Positions 1-6,447 of a stretch of 13,278 nt of DNA are shown here, one piece after another. The stretch is taken from assembly GCA_964401045.1 (NCBI GenBank), contig CAYNXB010000075.1, forward strand, positions 1-13,278, written 5' to 3'. This stretch comes from CAYNXB01 sp964401045. GTDB lineage: Bacteria; Pseudomonadota; Alphaproteobacteria; Sphingomonadales; Sphingomonadaceae. Below the pieces are notes generated by a model. That model was not told the DNA's origin, did no database searches, and saw only the letters and a list, made by a program, of their open reading frames with translations. Positions within the stretch are counted from its first letter, which is position 1, and each line of letters begins with the position of its first letter. Made by a program: the position numbers and the translations under genes.

Positions 1-568
1 CCTCGAGATCGCTGATCGCGGTCTTGAGCTTGGGATCCCAATTCACCAGCCGCTTGTCGCGGTAGATCAGGCCTTCGTTGTAGAGATCGACGAACACCTT
101 CACCACCGCGCGGGTGAAGTGCGGGTCCATCGTGAACTGCTCTCTGGACCAGTCCATCGAGCAGCCAAGCCGGCGAAGCTGGCGGGTGATCGTGCCGCCG
201 CTCTCCGCCTTCCATTCCCACACCTTCGCCACGAAGTCCTCGCGCGAATAGTTGGTGCGCTTGTCCTGCCGCGCTTCGAGTTCGCGCTCGACCACCATCT
301 GGGTGGCGATCCCGGCGTGATCGGTGCCGACCACCCACAGCGCATCTTTGCCGCGCAGCCGCTCGTATCGGATCACAACGTCCTGCAATGTGTTATCGAG
401 CGCATGGCCGATGTGCAGCGAGCCCGTGACGTTCGGCGGGGGATTGACGATGGTGAACGGTTCGGCCGCGGGGCGCGCGGGCCGGAAACAGCCGTTCGCT
501 TCCCAGTGGGCGTACCACTTGGCCTCGATCGCGGCGGGGTCGAAAGTCTTGTCCAGCTGGCTCGTCAT
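1..568 (-). CDS. valS: Valyl-tRNA synthetase, N-terminal part (truncated by window edge)
   Basis: This enzyme charges tRNA(Val) with valine in the cytoplasm. Only the first 189 codons are present, and the reading frame is still open at the left edge. The visible protein starts MTSQLDKTFDPAAIEAKWYA, the usual opening of ValRS. It carries the class I signature as NPPPNVTGSLHIGHAL (residues 43-57, HIGH at 52-55), followed by the ValRS-typical GTDHAGIATQ (81-90) and LGCSMDWSREQFTMD (134-148). The KMSKS loop, editing domain and tRNA-binding domains lie outside the window. The ATG at 566-568 was chosen because it gives the family N-terminus. The only upstream purine-rich match is AAAGG, about 11 nt before the start, so the ribosome site is weak. 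The gene is divergent from the lipid-transport operon, with 98 bp between the starts. Identity is nearly certain from motif content. Confidence 0.97.
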   Translation of the reverse strand, partial: MTSQLDKTFDPAAIEAKWYAHWEANGCFRPARPAAEPFTIVNPPPNVTGSLHIGHALDNTLQDVVIRYERLRGKDALWVVGTDHAGIATQMVVERELEARQDKRTNYSREDFVAKVWEWKAESGGTITRQLRRLGCSMDWSREQFTMDPHFTRAVVKVFVDLYNEGLIYRDKRLVNWDPKLKTAISDLE

Positions 569-604
569 ATAGGAGCGGGCCTTTGCCAGCGGGGGCGAAG
601 TCAC

Positions 605-659
605 GCAAGGATCGCGCGCGCAAGGATGCCTTGTCCGGGCCCCGATTTGCACGCATACC
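605..659. promoter_or_regulatory. valS/mlaE divergent intergenic region: repeats and a weak promoter candidate
   Basis: The 98 bp between the divergent starts must carry the control signals for both genes unless they lie inside coding sequence. It contains the 8-mer GCAAGGAT twice on the same strand (605-612 and 620-627, 15 bp apart). The second copy is part of a small inverted repeat, CAAGG-ATG-CCTTG (621-633). On the plus strand, TTGTCC (631-636) and CATACC (654-659) have 17-bp spacing and loosely resemble -35 and -10 hexamers. If real, transcription would start within a base or two of the mlaE ATG at 667. All of this is pattern reading; no factor is identified. Confidence 0.25.
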
Positions 660-666
660 GCCGAAG

Positions 667-1782
667 ATGAGGGAATGGGCCGATTTTACCGTCGAGGAGC
701 GTGCGGACGGCGGCGGCGCCACCCTGGTGCTCAACGGCCCGCTGGAGGTTTCGTCCGTCGGGCTGCTCGACCGCAAGCTGCGCCGCTACGAGGGCGAGGT
801 GGCCGCGCTCGACCTGTCGCAGACCGGCGAGATCGATACCGTCGGCGCATGGGTGGTGTGGAACTTCGCGCGCCGGCACGAGGCCGAGATCACCGGCGCG
901 AGCGATCAGGCCAAACGGCTGATCGACACGGTCCAGAGCAGCGCCAGCGACGCCGACATCGAGCCGCCGCGGGGCGATCTCCTGCGCCGGGTGCCGGAAG
1001 CGGTCGGCGTACTCGTCAGCGGATGGGGCGTCGGCACAGTCGGGGTGATCGGCTTCCTCGGCCAGGTGGTGCTCGCGCTCGGCGCCGTCATCCGCCACCC
1101 GAGCCGGTTTCGCGGCCGGGCGCTGGTTCGCCAGATGGAGCTGGTCGGCGTATCCTCGCTCGGGATCATCGGGCTGATGAGCTTCCTCATCGGCATTGTG
1201 GTCGCGCAGCAGGGTGCAGCGCAGCTCGCCCAGTTCGGGGCGGAAATCTACACCATCAACCTCTCCGGCCGCCTGAGCATGCGTGAGCTCGGCGTGCTGA
1301 TGACCGCGATCATGATCGCCGGCCGTTCGGGCTCTGCGTTCGCGGCGCAGCTCGGCACGATGAAGCTGACCGAGGAAATCGACGCGATGCGCACGATCGG
1401 CGTCTCGCCGATGGAAGCGCTGGTGATCCCGCGCATCCTCGCGGCAGTGCTGATGATGCCGCTGCTCGGATTCTATTCGGCCGTGGTCGCGATCATCGGC
1501 GCGGCGTTCATCTCGAACTTCACCCTCGGCATCCCGTTCGCGACCTTTCTGCTACGGATCAACGAAGTGGTGCCGACTTACGATTTGTGGGTCGCGATCA
1601 TCAAGGCACCGGTCTTCGGACTGATCGTGGCGGTTGCCGGCTGCTATCAGGGCATGCAGGTGGAGGGGAATGCCGAAGAAGTGGGCCTGCGCACGACGAT
1701 GGCGGTGGTCCAGGCTATCTTCATGGTGATCGTGCTCGACGCGTTCTTTGCGGTGTTCTTCACCGAGCTGGGGTGGGCATGA
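667..1782 (+). CDS. mlaE: MlaE-family ABC transporter permease with N-terminal STAS-like domain
   Basis: This is the inner-membrane permease of an MCE-type phospholipid transporter (MlaE family, PF02405), 371 aa. Residues 1-100 form a soluble domain with a STAS-like stretch, DLSQTGEIDTVGAWVVWNFA (49-68), which resembles MlaB. The permease domain follows at about 110-371. It has hydrophobic segments near 118-142, 161-182, 208-222, 255-285, 310-328 and 345-368, and the conserved cytoplasmic loop AGRSGSAFAAQLGTMKLTEE (218-237) leading into IDAMRTIGVSPMEALVIPR. MlaE is normally about 260 aa; the excess is the fused domain. The ATG at 667 gives the expected start MREWADFTVEE. In-frame TTGs at 583 and 631 would add 28 or 12 residues that look non-homologous (KDRARK...), though AAGGA precedes the 631 codon. 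No clear Shine-Dalgarno sequence precedes 667. The stop overlaps the next ATG by 4 bp (ATGA), suggesting coupled translation. The family call is very secure; the exact start is less so. Confidence 0.93.
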   Translation: MREWADFTVEERADGGGATLVLNGPLEVSSVGLLDRKLRRYEGEVAALDLSQTGEIDTVGAWVVWNFARRHEAEITGASDQAKRLIDTVQSSASDADIEPPRGDLLRRVPEAVGVLVSGWGVGTVGVIGFLGQVVLALGAVIRHPSRFRGRALVRQMELVGVSSLGIIGLMSFLIGIVVAQQGAAQLAQFGAEIYTINLSGRLSMRELGVLMTAIMIAGRSGSAFAAQLGTMKLTEEIDAMRTIGVSPMEALVIPRILAAVLMMPLLGFYSAVVAIIGAAFISNFTLGIPFATFLLRINEVVPTYDLWVAIIKAPVFGLIVAVAGCYQGMQVEGNAEEVGLRTTMAVVQAIFMVIVLDAFFAVFFTELGWA

Positions 1783-2618
1783 TCGAGGACCTGCCCGAAG
1801 ACGTACCGCACGAAGCGCTCGAGGACCTGCCCGAAAGGTTCGAGGGCGAGTACCCGATCGTGATCGAGGGGCTGACCAATCGCTTCGGCGACCAGACGGT
1901 GCACAAGGACCTCTCCCTCAAGGTGCGCCGCGGCGAGGTGCTCGGCGTGGTCGGCGGCTCCGGCACCGGCAAGTCAGTGCTGATGCGCTCGATCATCGGC
2001 CTGCAAGTGCCCGATGCGGGGCAAATCGAGGTGCTCGGCCGCTCGATCACGGACGCGCAGGATGACGAGGACATCGACATCCGCTCACGCTGGGGCGTGC
2101 TGTTCCAGGGCGGCGCGCTGTTCTCGACCCTGACGGTGGCGGAGAACGTCGAGGTGCCGCTGCGGCAGTTCTACCCCGAGTTCGATCCCGAGCTGCGCCA
2201 CGACATCGCCCGCTACAAGACCGTGCTCTCCGGCCTGCCGCCCGAAGCGGCGAGCAAGTATCCGTCCGAGCTTTCCGGCGGCATGCGCAAGCGTGCCGGC
2301 CTCGCCCGCGCGCTGGCGCTCGATCCCGAGCTGCTGTTCCTCGACGAGCCGACCGCGGGCCTCGACCCGATCGGCGCGGCCCGGTTTGACGAGCTGACCC
2401 GCGAGCTGGCGGACACGCTCGACCTCACGGTGTTCCTGATCACCCACGATCTCGATACGCTCTATGCGATATGCGATCGGGTGGCGGTGATTGCGGACAA
2501 AAAAGTGATCGCGGTCGGCACGATTCCCGAGTTGCTGCGTACCGAGCATCCGTGGATCCAGGAATATTTCAACGGCCCGCGCGGGCGTGCCGCGCAAGCC
2601 AGCCAGCGGCGAAGCTAG
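1779..2618 (+). CDS. mlaF: MlaF-like ABC transporter ATP-binding protein
   Basis: This is the cytoplasmic ATPase that powers the MlaE permease, 279 aa, the normal length for MlaF. All nucleotide-binding elements are intact: Walker A GGSGTGKS (59-66), Q-loop glutamine 110 in WGVLFQGGALFSTLTV, signature LSGGM (165-169) followed by RKRAGLARAL, Walker B LLFLDE (185-190) with D-loop AGLDP (193-197), and H-loop His223. The GGALFSSLTV-like stretch after the Q-loop and the LSGGMRKR signature are typical of the MlaF/Mkl subgroup. About 28 acidic residues precede the core domain, which is a little longer than usual. The start ATG overlaps the mlaE stop (ATGA). The same frame is open upstream to 1587, but that is shadow sequence inside mlaE. 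A 38-bp gap separates this gene from the MlaD-like gene. Confidence 0.95.
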   Translation: MIEDLPEDVPHEALEDLPERFEGEYPIVIEGLTNRFGDQTVHKDLSLKVRRGEVLGVVGGSGTGKSVLMRSIIGLQVPDAGQIEVLGRSITDAQDDEDIDIRSRWGVLFQGGALFSTLTVAENVEVPLRQFYPEFDPELRHDIARYKTVLSGLPPEAASKYPSELSGGMRKRAGLARALALDPELLFLDEPTAGLDPIGAARFDELTRELADTLDLTVFLITHDLDTLYAICDRVAVIADKKVIAVGTIPELLRTEHPWIQEYFNGPRGRAAQASQRRS

Positions 2619-2656
2619 TCGTGGACATCGCGGGCAAATCAGGGGATTAGGGCGGC

Positions 2657-3604
2657 GTGGAAACCAGGGCCAACCATGTCTGGGTGGGGGCGGTCACCCT
2701 GGCGCTGCTCGCGGCGCTTGCCGCGTTCATCATCTGGCTCACCGGCCTCGGGGCGGGTGACCAGCGGCGCTACGACATCTTCTTCAAGCAGTCGGTCAAC
2801 GGCCTCGCCAAAGGCTCGCAGGTCAACTTCTCCGGTGTGCCGGCGGGGCAGGTTTCCGAGATTTCGCTGTGGAAGAAGAACCCGGAGTTCGTCCGCGTGC
2901 GCGTTTCGGTGAACGACGACATCCCGATCCTGATCGGCACGACAGCGACTATCCAGGCGACTTTCACGGGGGTTTCCTCGATCCAGCTCGACGGTGCGGT
3001 GCGCGGCGCGCCGCCGCTGACGTGCGAGAACACCAACTGCACCGAAGGGGTCCCGGAGATTCCGGCCAAGCAGGGCGGCCTGGGCGAGATCCTCGCCAGT
3101 GCTCCGCTGCTGCTCGAACGGCTGGCGACGTTGACCGAACGGCTGACGGTGCTCCTGTCGGATGAAAACCAGGCCTCGATCGCCGGCATCCTCAAGAACA
3201 CCAACCGGATGACCGCGAGCCTTGCGGACGCCGCGCCGCAGGCCGAGCGTACGCTGGCGGAGCTGCAATCGACGTTGCGCCAGGCGAACTATACGCTCGC
3301 CGCGTTCGAGAAGACTCTCGGCTCTGCCGACAAGATGCTCAACCAGGAAGGCGAATCGCTCGCTGCGCAATTGCGCGAAACGCTCAAGTCCGCCAGCGCG
3401 GCGGCGGATTCGCTGAAGACGACTCTGGACGATACGCGCCCGGCCACCAAGCAGTTCACCAACAGTACGCTGCCCGCTGCCGAGGCGACGATGCGTGATC
3501 TGCGCGCGACCAGCGCGGCGCTGCGCGCGGTGACCGAAAAGATCGACAACCAGGGCGCGGGCGCGCTGCTCAAGGGGCAGGTGCTGCCTGACTACAAACC
3601 ATGA
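2657..3604 (+). CDS. mlaD: MlaD-like MCE-domain substrate-binding protein with long helical C-terminus
   Basis: This is a membrane-anchored periplasmic MCE protein that would bind lipid and dock on the MlaEF complex, 315 aa. The start METRANHVWVG is the family N-terminus, which supports the GTG at 2657; AGGG lies 4 nt upstream. One transmembrane helix spans about 10-31. The MCE domain covers about 38-115 (YDIFFKQSVNGLAKGSQVNF ... GVPAGQV). A Cys pair follows in TCENTNC (Cys123 and Cys128), which could form a small disulfide loop in the periplasm. Residues 145-300 are Ala/Leu/Glu/Thr-rich and predicted helical by eye. The protein ends LPDYKP, a tail often seen in long MCE proteins. E. coli MlaD is about 180 aa, so the helical extension makes this longer and more like PqiB or LetB tubes in concept, although it has one MCE domain, not several. 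The stop overlaps the next gene's ATG. Confidence 0.93.
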   Translation: METRANHVWVGAVTLALLAALAAFIIWLTGLGAGDQRRYDIFFKQSVNGLAKGSQVNFSGVPAGQVSEISLWKKNPEFVRVRVSVNDDIPILIGTTATIQATFTGVSSIQLDGAVRGAPPLTCENTNCTEGVPEIPAKQGGLGEILASAPLLLERLATLTERLTVLLSDENQASIAGILKNTNRMTASLADAAPQAERTLAELQSTLRQANYTLAAFEKTLGSADKMLNQEGESLAAQLRETLKSASAAADSLKTTLDDTRPATKQFTNSTLPAAEATMRDLRATSAALRAVTEKIDNQGAGALLKGQVLPDYKP

Positions 3605-4215
3605 GGGGGGCGCTGATGGTGCCGAATTTCCACCGCTCGGCCGCTCCGTTCATGGTCATGGGCCTTGCATTCGTGCTCGCCGGCTGTGTCAGCTTTGGCA
3701 AGGACCCGCCGGATACGCTGTTCAATCTTACCCCGGCGCGTGTCGCCGCCGCCGGCACCGGCGGCACCGGCACCGCGGCGCAGGCGATCTCTGTGCTTGA
3801 GCCGCAAGCTTCGGCGCGAATCGACGTGCTGCGCGTTCCGGTGCAGGTAGACGACGCCAGCGTGGCCTATTTGCAGGACGCGCAATGGGTCGAGAAACCC
3901 GCGCGCCTGTTCGCCCGGCTGCTCGAGGAATCGATCCGCGCCAAGGGCACCCGGCTGGTGGTCGATGGCTCGGACGCCGAATACTCGGCACAGACCAAGC
4001 TCTCAGGCCAGTTGCTCGACCTGGGCTATGATGCGCGCTCGGGCAGCGTGGTGGTGCGCTACAACGCGGTGCTGCAACTCCCCGACGGCCAGATTCGCAC
4101 GCGGCTGTTCGAGAGTACGATGCCGGGCATTGCGGCCGAGGCCGGCGCGGTTCGTCCGGCGCTTAATGCCGCGGCGAACGATGTGGCGGGGCAGGTTGCG
4201 GATTGGGTGGGGTAG
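3601..4215 (+). CDS. PqiC-like ABC transport auxiliary lipoprotein
   Basis: This is a probable outer-membrane lipoprotein of the ABC_trans_aux/PqiC (YmbA) family, 204 aa, acting as the outer partner of the MCE transporter. It has a type II signal peptide: a hydrophobic stretch FMVMGLAFVLAGC with lipobox LAGC (26-29), making Cys29 the lipidated residue. The next residues, VS, give no Asp+2 inner-membrane retention signal. The mature part contains YLQDAQWVEKPARLFARLLE (about 90-109), characteristic of the family, where the protein region precedes a Rossmann-like second half. A Gly/Thr repeat (GTGGTGT, about 52-58) is encoded by iterated GGCACC units. The first ATG overlaps the mlaD stop (ATGA). 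A second ATG at 3616 has a stronger ribosome site (GAGGGGGG, about 6 nt upstream) and would shorten the signal peptide by five residues, so either start is possible. It is the last gene of the operon and converges with the ATP12 gene. Confidence 0.86.
   Translation: MRGALMVPNFHRSAAPFMVMGLAFVLAGCVSFGKDPPDTLFNLTPARVAAAGTGGTGTAAQAISVLEPQASARIDVLRVPVQVDDASVAYLQDAQWVEKPARLFARLLEESIRAKGTRLVVDGSDAEYSAQTKLSGQLLDLGYDARSGSVVVRYNAVLQLPDGQIRTRLFESTMPGIAAEAGAVRPALNAAANDVAGQVADWVG
3754..3774 (+). repeat. GGCACC iteration inside the lipoprotein gene
   Basis: The hexamer GGCACC occurs at 3754-3759, 3763-3768 and 3769-3774, with one extra GGC codon between the first two copies. It encodes an in-frame Gly-Thr linker just after the lipobox region. 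Copy changes would be in frame (3 or 6 bp) and would alter linker length without breaking the protein. Confidence 0.6.
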
Positions 4216-4218
4216 GCA

Positions 4219-4263
4219 TTCGTCATTGCGAGCGCCCGCAGGGCGTGCGCTCGCGATGACGAA
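4219..4263. terminator. REP-like hairpin between convergent operons
   Basis: Two 17-nt arms, TTCGTCATTGCGAGCGC (4219-4235) and GCGCTCGCGATGACGAA (4247-4263), are inverted copies with a single T/C difference that still pairs as G-U in RNA. The 11-nt centre has an alternative small stem, CGCCC/GGGCG (4233-4237 with 4241-4245). The structure begins 4 bp after the lipoprotein stop and ends 7 bp before the ATP12 stop on the other strand. It probably insulates the two convergent operons, although there is no T-run on either side as in a classical intrinsic terminator. From general knowledge, GTCATTGCGAGCG-type arms recur as intergenic repeats in many sphingomonad and other proteobacterial genomes, so this may be one copy of a dispersed family. 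Confidence 0.75.
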
Positions 4264-4270
4264 GTTGAGG

Positions 4271-4969
4271 TTACGGGGTGCGCGCAGCCCTCGCAAACGC
4301 CGCCGCTTTCTCGAAATCCGCCAGCTTCCCGGCGCGCCGTTCTTCGGCGGTCCATTCCCAGCCCCATTGCTCGGCCTGCCAGTCCTCTTCGGCGTTGGCG
4401 GCGGCGAACAGGGCCGGGGCATCGGCAGCGGGATCGAGCGCGGCGACCCCCACCGTCAGCGATGCCGCGAGCGAGGCCAGCGAGCGCAGCCCGGCGAGCG
4501 TAAACTCGTCTTCACCTTCCAGCGACACAAGTAGCGCGGCAAGCGTCTCCGGCGGTTGCGCGCGGTGGAGGATGCCACTGGCGCGTTCGAATCTCACGCC
4601 GTGATGCGCTTCGGCGGCGGCGAGTAGCGGCTCCCACAACTCATGCTGGCGGCGATAGAGCGGATCGTCGGGATCGGCGCGGTAGCACAGCGTGTCGGTC
4701 TCGGCGTAGGCGAGAAGCGCGCGGACGGTGTCGGCGCGGTCCTGCCGCACCTGGTCGATCGCGAAGTCGGCGAAATCGCGGAAGGTGAAGGTGGTTGGGT
4801 CGATCTCTTCGCCTTGCGTCGCCCATTCGCCGGCGAGCAGTTCGGCGAGCGCCCGCGTCGGGACGATCTGCGGGCGTCCGCCCTGTGTTTTCACCGGACG
4901 GGAATCGAGCGTCACGCGAAAGCCGCCCTCAACCTCCTCGACGGCCACATCGGTATAGAAGCGCTTCAT
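4271..4969 (-). CDS. ATP12 family F1-ATPase assembly chaperone
   Basis: This protein of 232 aa belongs to the ATP12 family (PF07542), the bacterial relatives of the mitochondrial factor that holds the F1 alpha subunit before hexamer assembly. It should act in the cytoplasm on AtpA. Family features are visible: N-terminal MKRFYTDVAV, a beta-rich segment GGFRVTLDSRPVKTQGGRPQ (15-34), PTRALAELLAGEW (37-49), FADFAIDQV (66-74), and the signature region TDTLCYRA (91-98) followed by DPLYRRQHELWEPLL. The acidic EEDWQAEQWGWE near 193-204 corresponds to the conserved C-terminal region. Length is normal for alphaproteobacterial members. The start ATG overlaps the stop of the 77-aa membrane protein (ATGA). 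It is the last gene of the minus-strand cluster, and the hairpin at 4219-4263 follows. No Shine-Dalgarno sequence is evident, consistent with coupled translation. Confidence 0.93.
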   Translation of the reverse strand: MKRFYTDVAVEEVEGGFRVTLDSRPVKTQGGRPQIVPTRALAELLAGEWATQGEEIDPTTFTFRDFADFAIDQVRQDRADTVRALLAYAETDTLCYRADPDDPLYRRQHELWEPLLAAAEAHHGVRFERASGILHRAQPPETLAALLVSLEGEDEFTLAGLRSLASLAASLTVGVAALDPAADAPALFAAANAEEDWQAEQWGWEWTAEERRAGKLADFEKAAAFARAARTP

Positions 4970-5199
4970 TCGGAGTCGGTATCGCGCGGCGTGCGCCAGC
5001 GGCGCACGAGCATCAGCGGCGTAGCGAAGATCGCCACCAGCCCCAGCCCCAGCAGGACGTAGCCAAGCGCATAGGGCGCCTCGATCGCGTCGCCGAGGAT
5101 CAGCATCGAGACGACGGTCAAAGCGGTTCCGGCGAGCCGCACGAGATTGAGCACGATGAAGCGGTTGCGGGCGACATCGTCGTTTACGGGATCAGGCAT
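4966..5199 (-). CDS. Small two-helix membrane protein of unknown function
   Basis: This is a 77-aa protein I do not recognise by function. It has a polar N-terminus (MPDPVNDDVARNR), a first hydrophobic helix at about 16-36, a short loop (GDAIEAPYA), a second helix at about 44-66, and a basic then acidic tail (RRWRTPRDTDSE). Both ends are probably cytoplasmic by the positive-inside rule (RNR before helix 1, RRWR after helix 2). The reading frame is supported by its fit: it overlaps the HAD stop by 8 bp upstream and the ATP12 start by 4 bp downstream, and GGGAGAA lies about 8 nt before its ATG. Its position directly before an F1 assembly chaperone suggests a membrane-linked role near ATP synthase assembly, but that is only a context guess. 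Confidence 0.82.
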   Translation of the reverse strand: MPDPVNDDVARNRFIVLNLVRLAGTALTVVSMLILGDAIEAPYALGYVLLGLGLVAIFATPLMLVRRWRTPRDTDSE

Positions 5200-5848
5200 C
5201 GAGCAGTTCTCCCAGTTCGGCGGGGGTTTCAGCTACCGCCTCCGCGCCCGCCGCGAGCAGTTCCTCAGGCCCGTGATAGCCCCAGGCAACCCCTATCGCG
5301 CGCACCCCCACGGCCTGCGCCATCGCGATGTCGTAGACGGTGTCGCCGATCATTACCGTGTCGGCGGGTGCCGCACCGGCCTCGGCCATCGCCGCTTCGA
5401 GCATCGAAGGGTTCGGTTTCGACGGGTGCCGGTCGGCGGTCTGCAGGGTGTCGAACAAGTCGAACACGCCGTGATTCACGAGGCAGCCCTTGAGCCCGCG
5501 GTCGCCCTTGCCCGTGGCGACACCAAGCGTCCAACCGCGCGCATGGAGCGCCCCCAGCAGCTCGGCGATGCCCGTGAACAGGGGCTCGGCGACGCGGCCC
5601 TCCTCGCGCGCGCGGAAGAACGACTGGCGGTAGGCCTCCACCGTAGCCGCCTGCGTTTCGGCTGTGGCGTCGGGATCGAGCGCGCGGATCGCCTGCGGCA
5701 GGCTGAGACCCACGATGCGGCGGATCGCGGCGCGCGGCGGGGCCGGGCGGCCAGCCTGGACAAAGGCTTCCTCCATCGCTGCACAGACCGCCGCCTGACC
5801 GTCCGAGAGGGTCCCGTCGCAATCGAACACGGCGAGCTTGACCGTCAT
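5192..5848 (-). CDS. HAD-superfamily phosphatase (phosphoglycolate phosphatase-like)
   Basis: This is a 218-aa cytoplasmic HAD subfamily IA hydrolase. All four catalytic motifs are visible: motif I DCDGTLSD (Asp9 nucleophile, Asp11 acid/base), motif II Thr112 in VATGKGDRGL, motif III Lys144 in SKPNPSM, and motif IV GDTVYDIAMA (Asp169, Asp173). The helical cap lies between motifs I and II (about 15-90). It is closest in style to Gph/phosphoglycolate phosphatases and pyrophosphatase-like IA members, but the substrate cannot be read from sequence. The ATG at 5848 overlaps the stop of the upstream PaiB-like gene (ATGA). The frame stays open to 6049, but the upstream part is Arg-rich shadow without homology. 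The stop overlaps the start of the small membrane protein by 8 bp. The tight coupling suggests co-expression with the ATP12 module. Confidence 0.92.
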   Translation of the reverse strand: MTVKLAVFDCDGTLSDGQAAVCAAMEEAFVQAGRPAPPRAAIRRIVGLSLPQAIRALDPDATAETQAATVEAYRQSFFRAREEGRVAEPLFTGIAELLGALHARGWTLGVATGKGDRGLKGCLVNHGVFDLFDTLQTADRHPSKPNPSMLEAAMAEAGAAPADTVMIGDTVYDIAMAQAVGVRAIGVAWGYHGPEELLAAGAEAVAETPAELGELLDA

Positions 5849-6447
5849 GCCGCGAACCTGCGCATCAGCGCCGCGATCGCGGGCGCACCGTTGGTTTCGA
5901 GCGCGGCGGCGATTCGTTCGCGCTCCTCGCCCGGCTTGTTCTGCGAGAGTTTGAAGGTTGGCCGCCAGGCGCGGATCTCGAGCTCGAAGCCGACGATGCC
6001 GCGCATCAGCCGGCTCCAGTAATCGGCGGCGACGTCCCGCGGACGCCATGGCGCGCCGGAGGGGATGCGCGCCTCCTCGCGCGCGCCGATGGCTTCGAGC
6101 AGGCCGTGCAAGCCGTTTTCGTCCATCTGCCGCACCGGGCCTTCGAGTTCGAGCGCAAGATAGTTCCAGGTCGGCACCTGGCCGCGCTCCGCGTACCAGC
6201 GCGGGCTGACGTAGGCGTCGGGCCCGTTGACCACCGCCAGTGCGCCGGGTCCGGCGATATGGCGGGTCAACGCATTGCCGCGTGCGAGGTGGAACTGCAG
6301 CGTGCCTTCGCCGCCCATGACCAGCGGGACATGCGCTACGCGCGGGCCATCGGGCGTTTGCGCGAAGATCATGCCGAAGCCGATCTCTTCAACCAGGCTT
6401 TCGAGCAGCGTGCGGTCCTCGACCCGGAACAACGGGTTGGGATGCAT
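5845..6447 (-). CDS. PaiB-like FMN-binding protein
   Basis: This 200-aa protein belongs to the PaiB/FMN-binding family (PF04299), named after a Bacillus negative regulator of sporulation and protease genes; members have a split-barrel FMN fold. The family start MHPNPLFR is clear. So are AYVSPRWYAERGQVPTWNYL (78-97), the ...LMRGIVGFELEI segment (147-158), and the hallmark FKLSQNKP (165-172). The ATG at 6445-6447 shares one base with the stop of the pseudouridine synthase gene (TGATG), and AAGGA lies about 9 nt upstream within that gene's tail. No DNA-binding domain is visible, so 'transcriptional regulator' should be read with care. A flavin-dependent redox or haem-utilisation-like role is equally compatible with the fold. 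The longer open frame to 6858 is shadow. Confidence 0.92.
   Translation of the reverse strand: MHPNPLFRVEDRTLLESLVEEIGFGMIFAQTPDGPRVAHVPLVMGGEGTLQFHLARGNALTRHIAGPGALAVVNGPDAYVSPRWYAERGQVPTWNYLALELEGPVRQMDENGLHGLLEAIGAREEARIPSGAPWRPRDVAADYWSRLMRGIVGFELEIRAWRPTFKLSQNKPGEERERIAAALETNGAPAIAALMRRFAA

Noticed and set aside
583..666. N-terminal extension of the MlaE permease from the TTG at 583
   Set aside because: The extra 28 residues are Arg/Lys-rich, do not resemble MlaE or STAS sequence, and cover the divergent intergenic region. The ATG at 667 gives a sensible N-terminus.
119..670. Plus-strand 183-aa open frame opposite valS
   Set aside because: It lies antisense to clear valS coding sequence, is low-complexity and Arg/His-rich, and shows no recognisable family; it is a GC-rich shadow frame.
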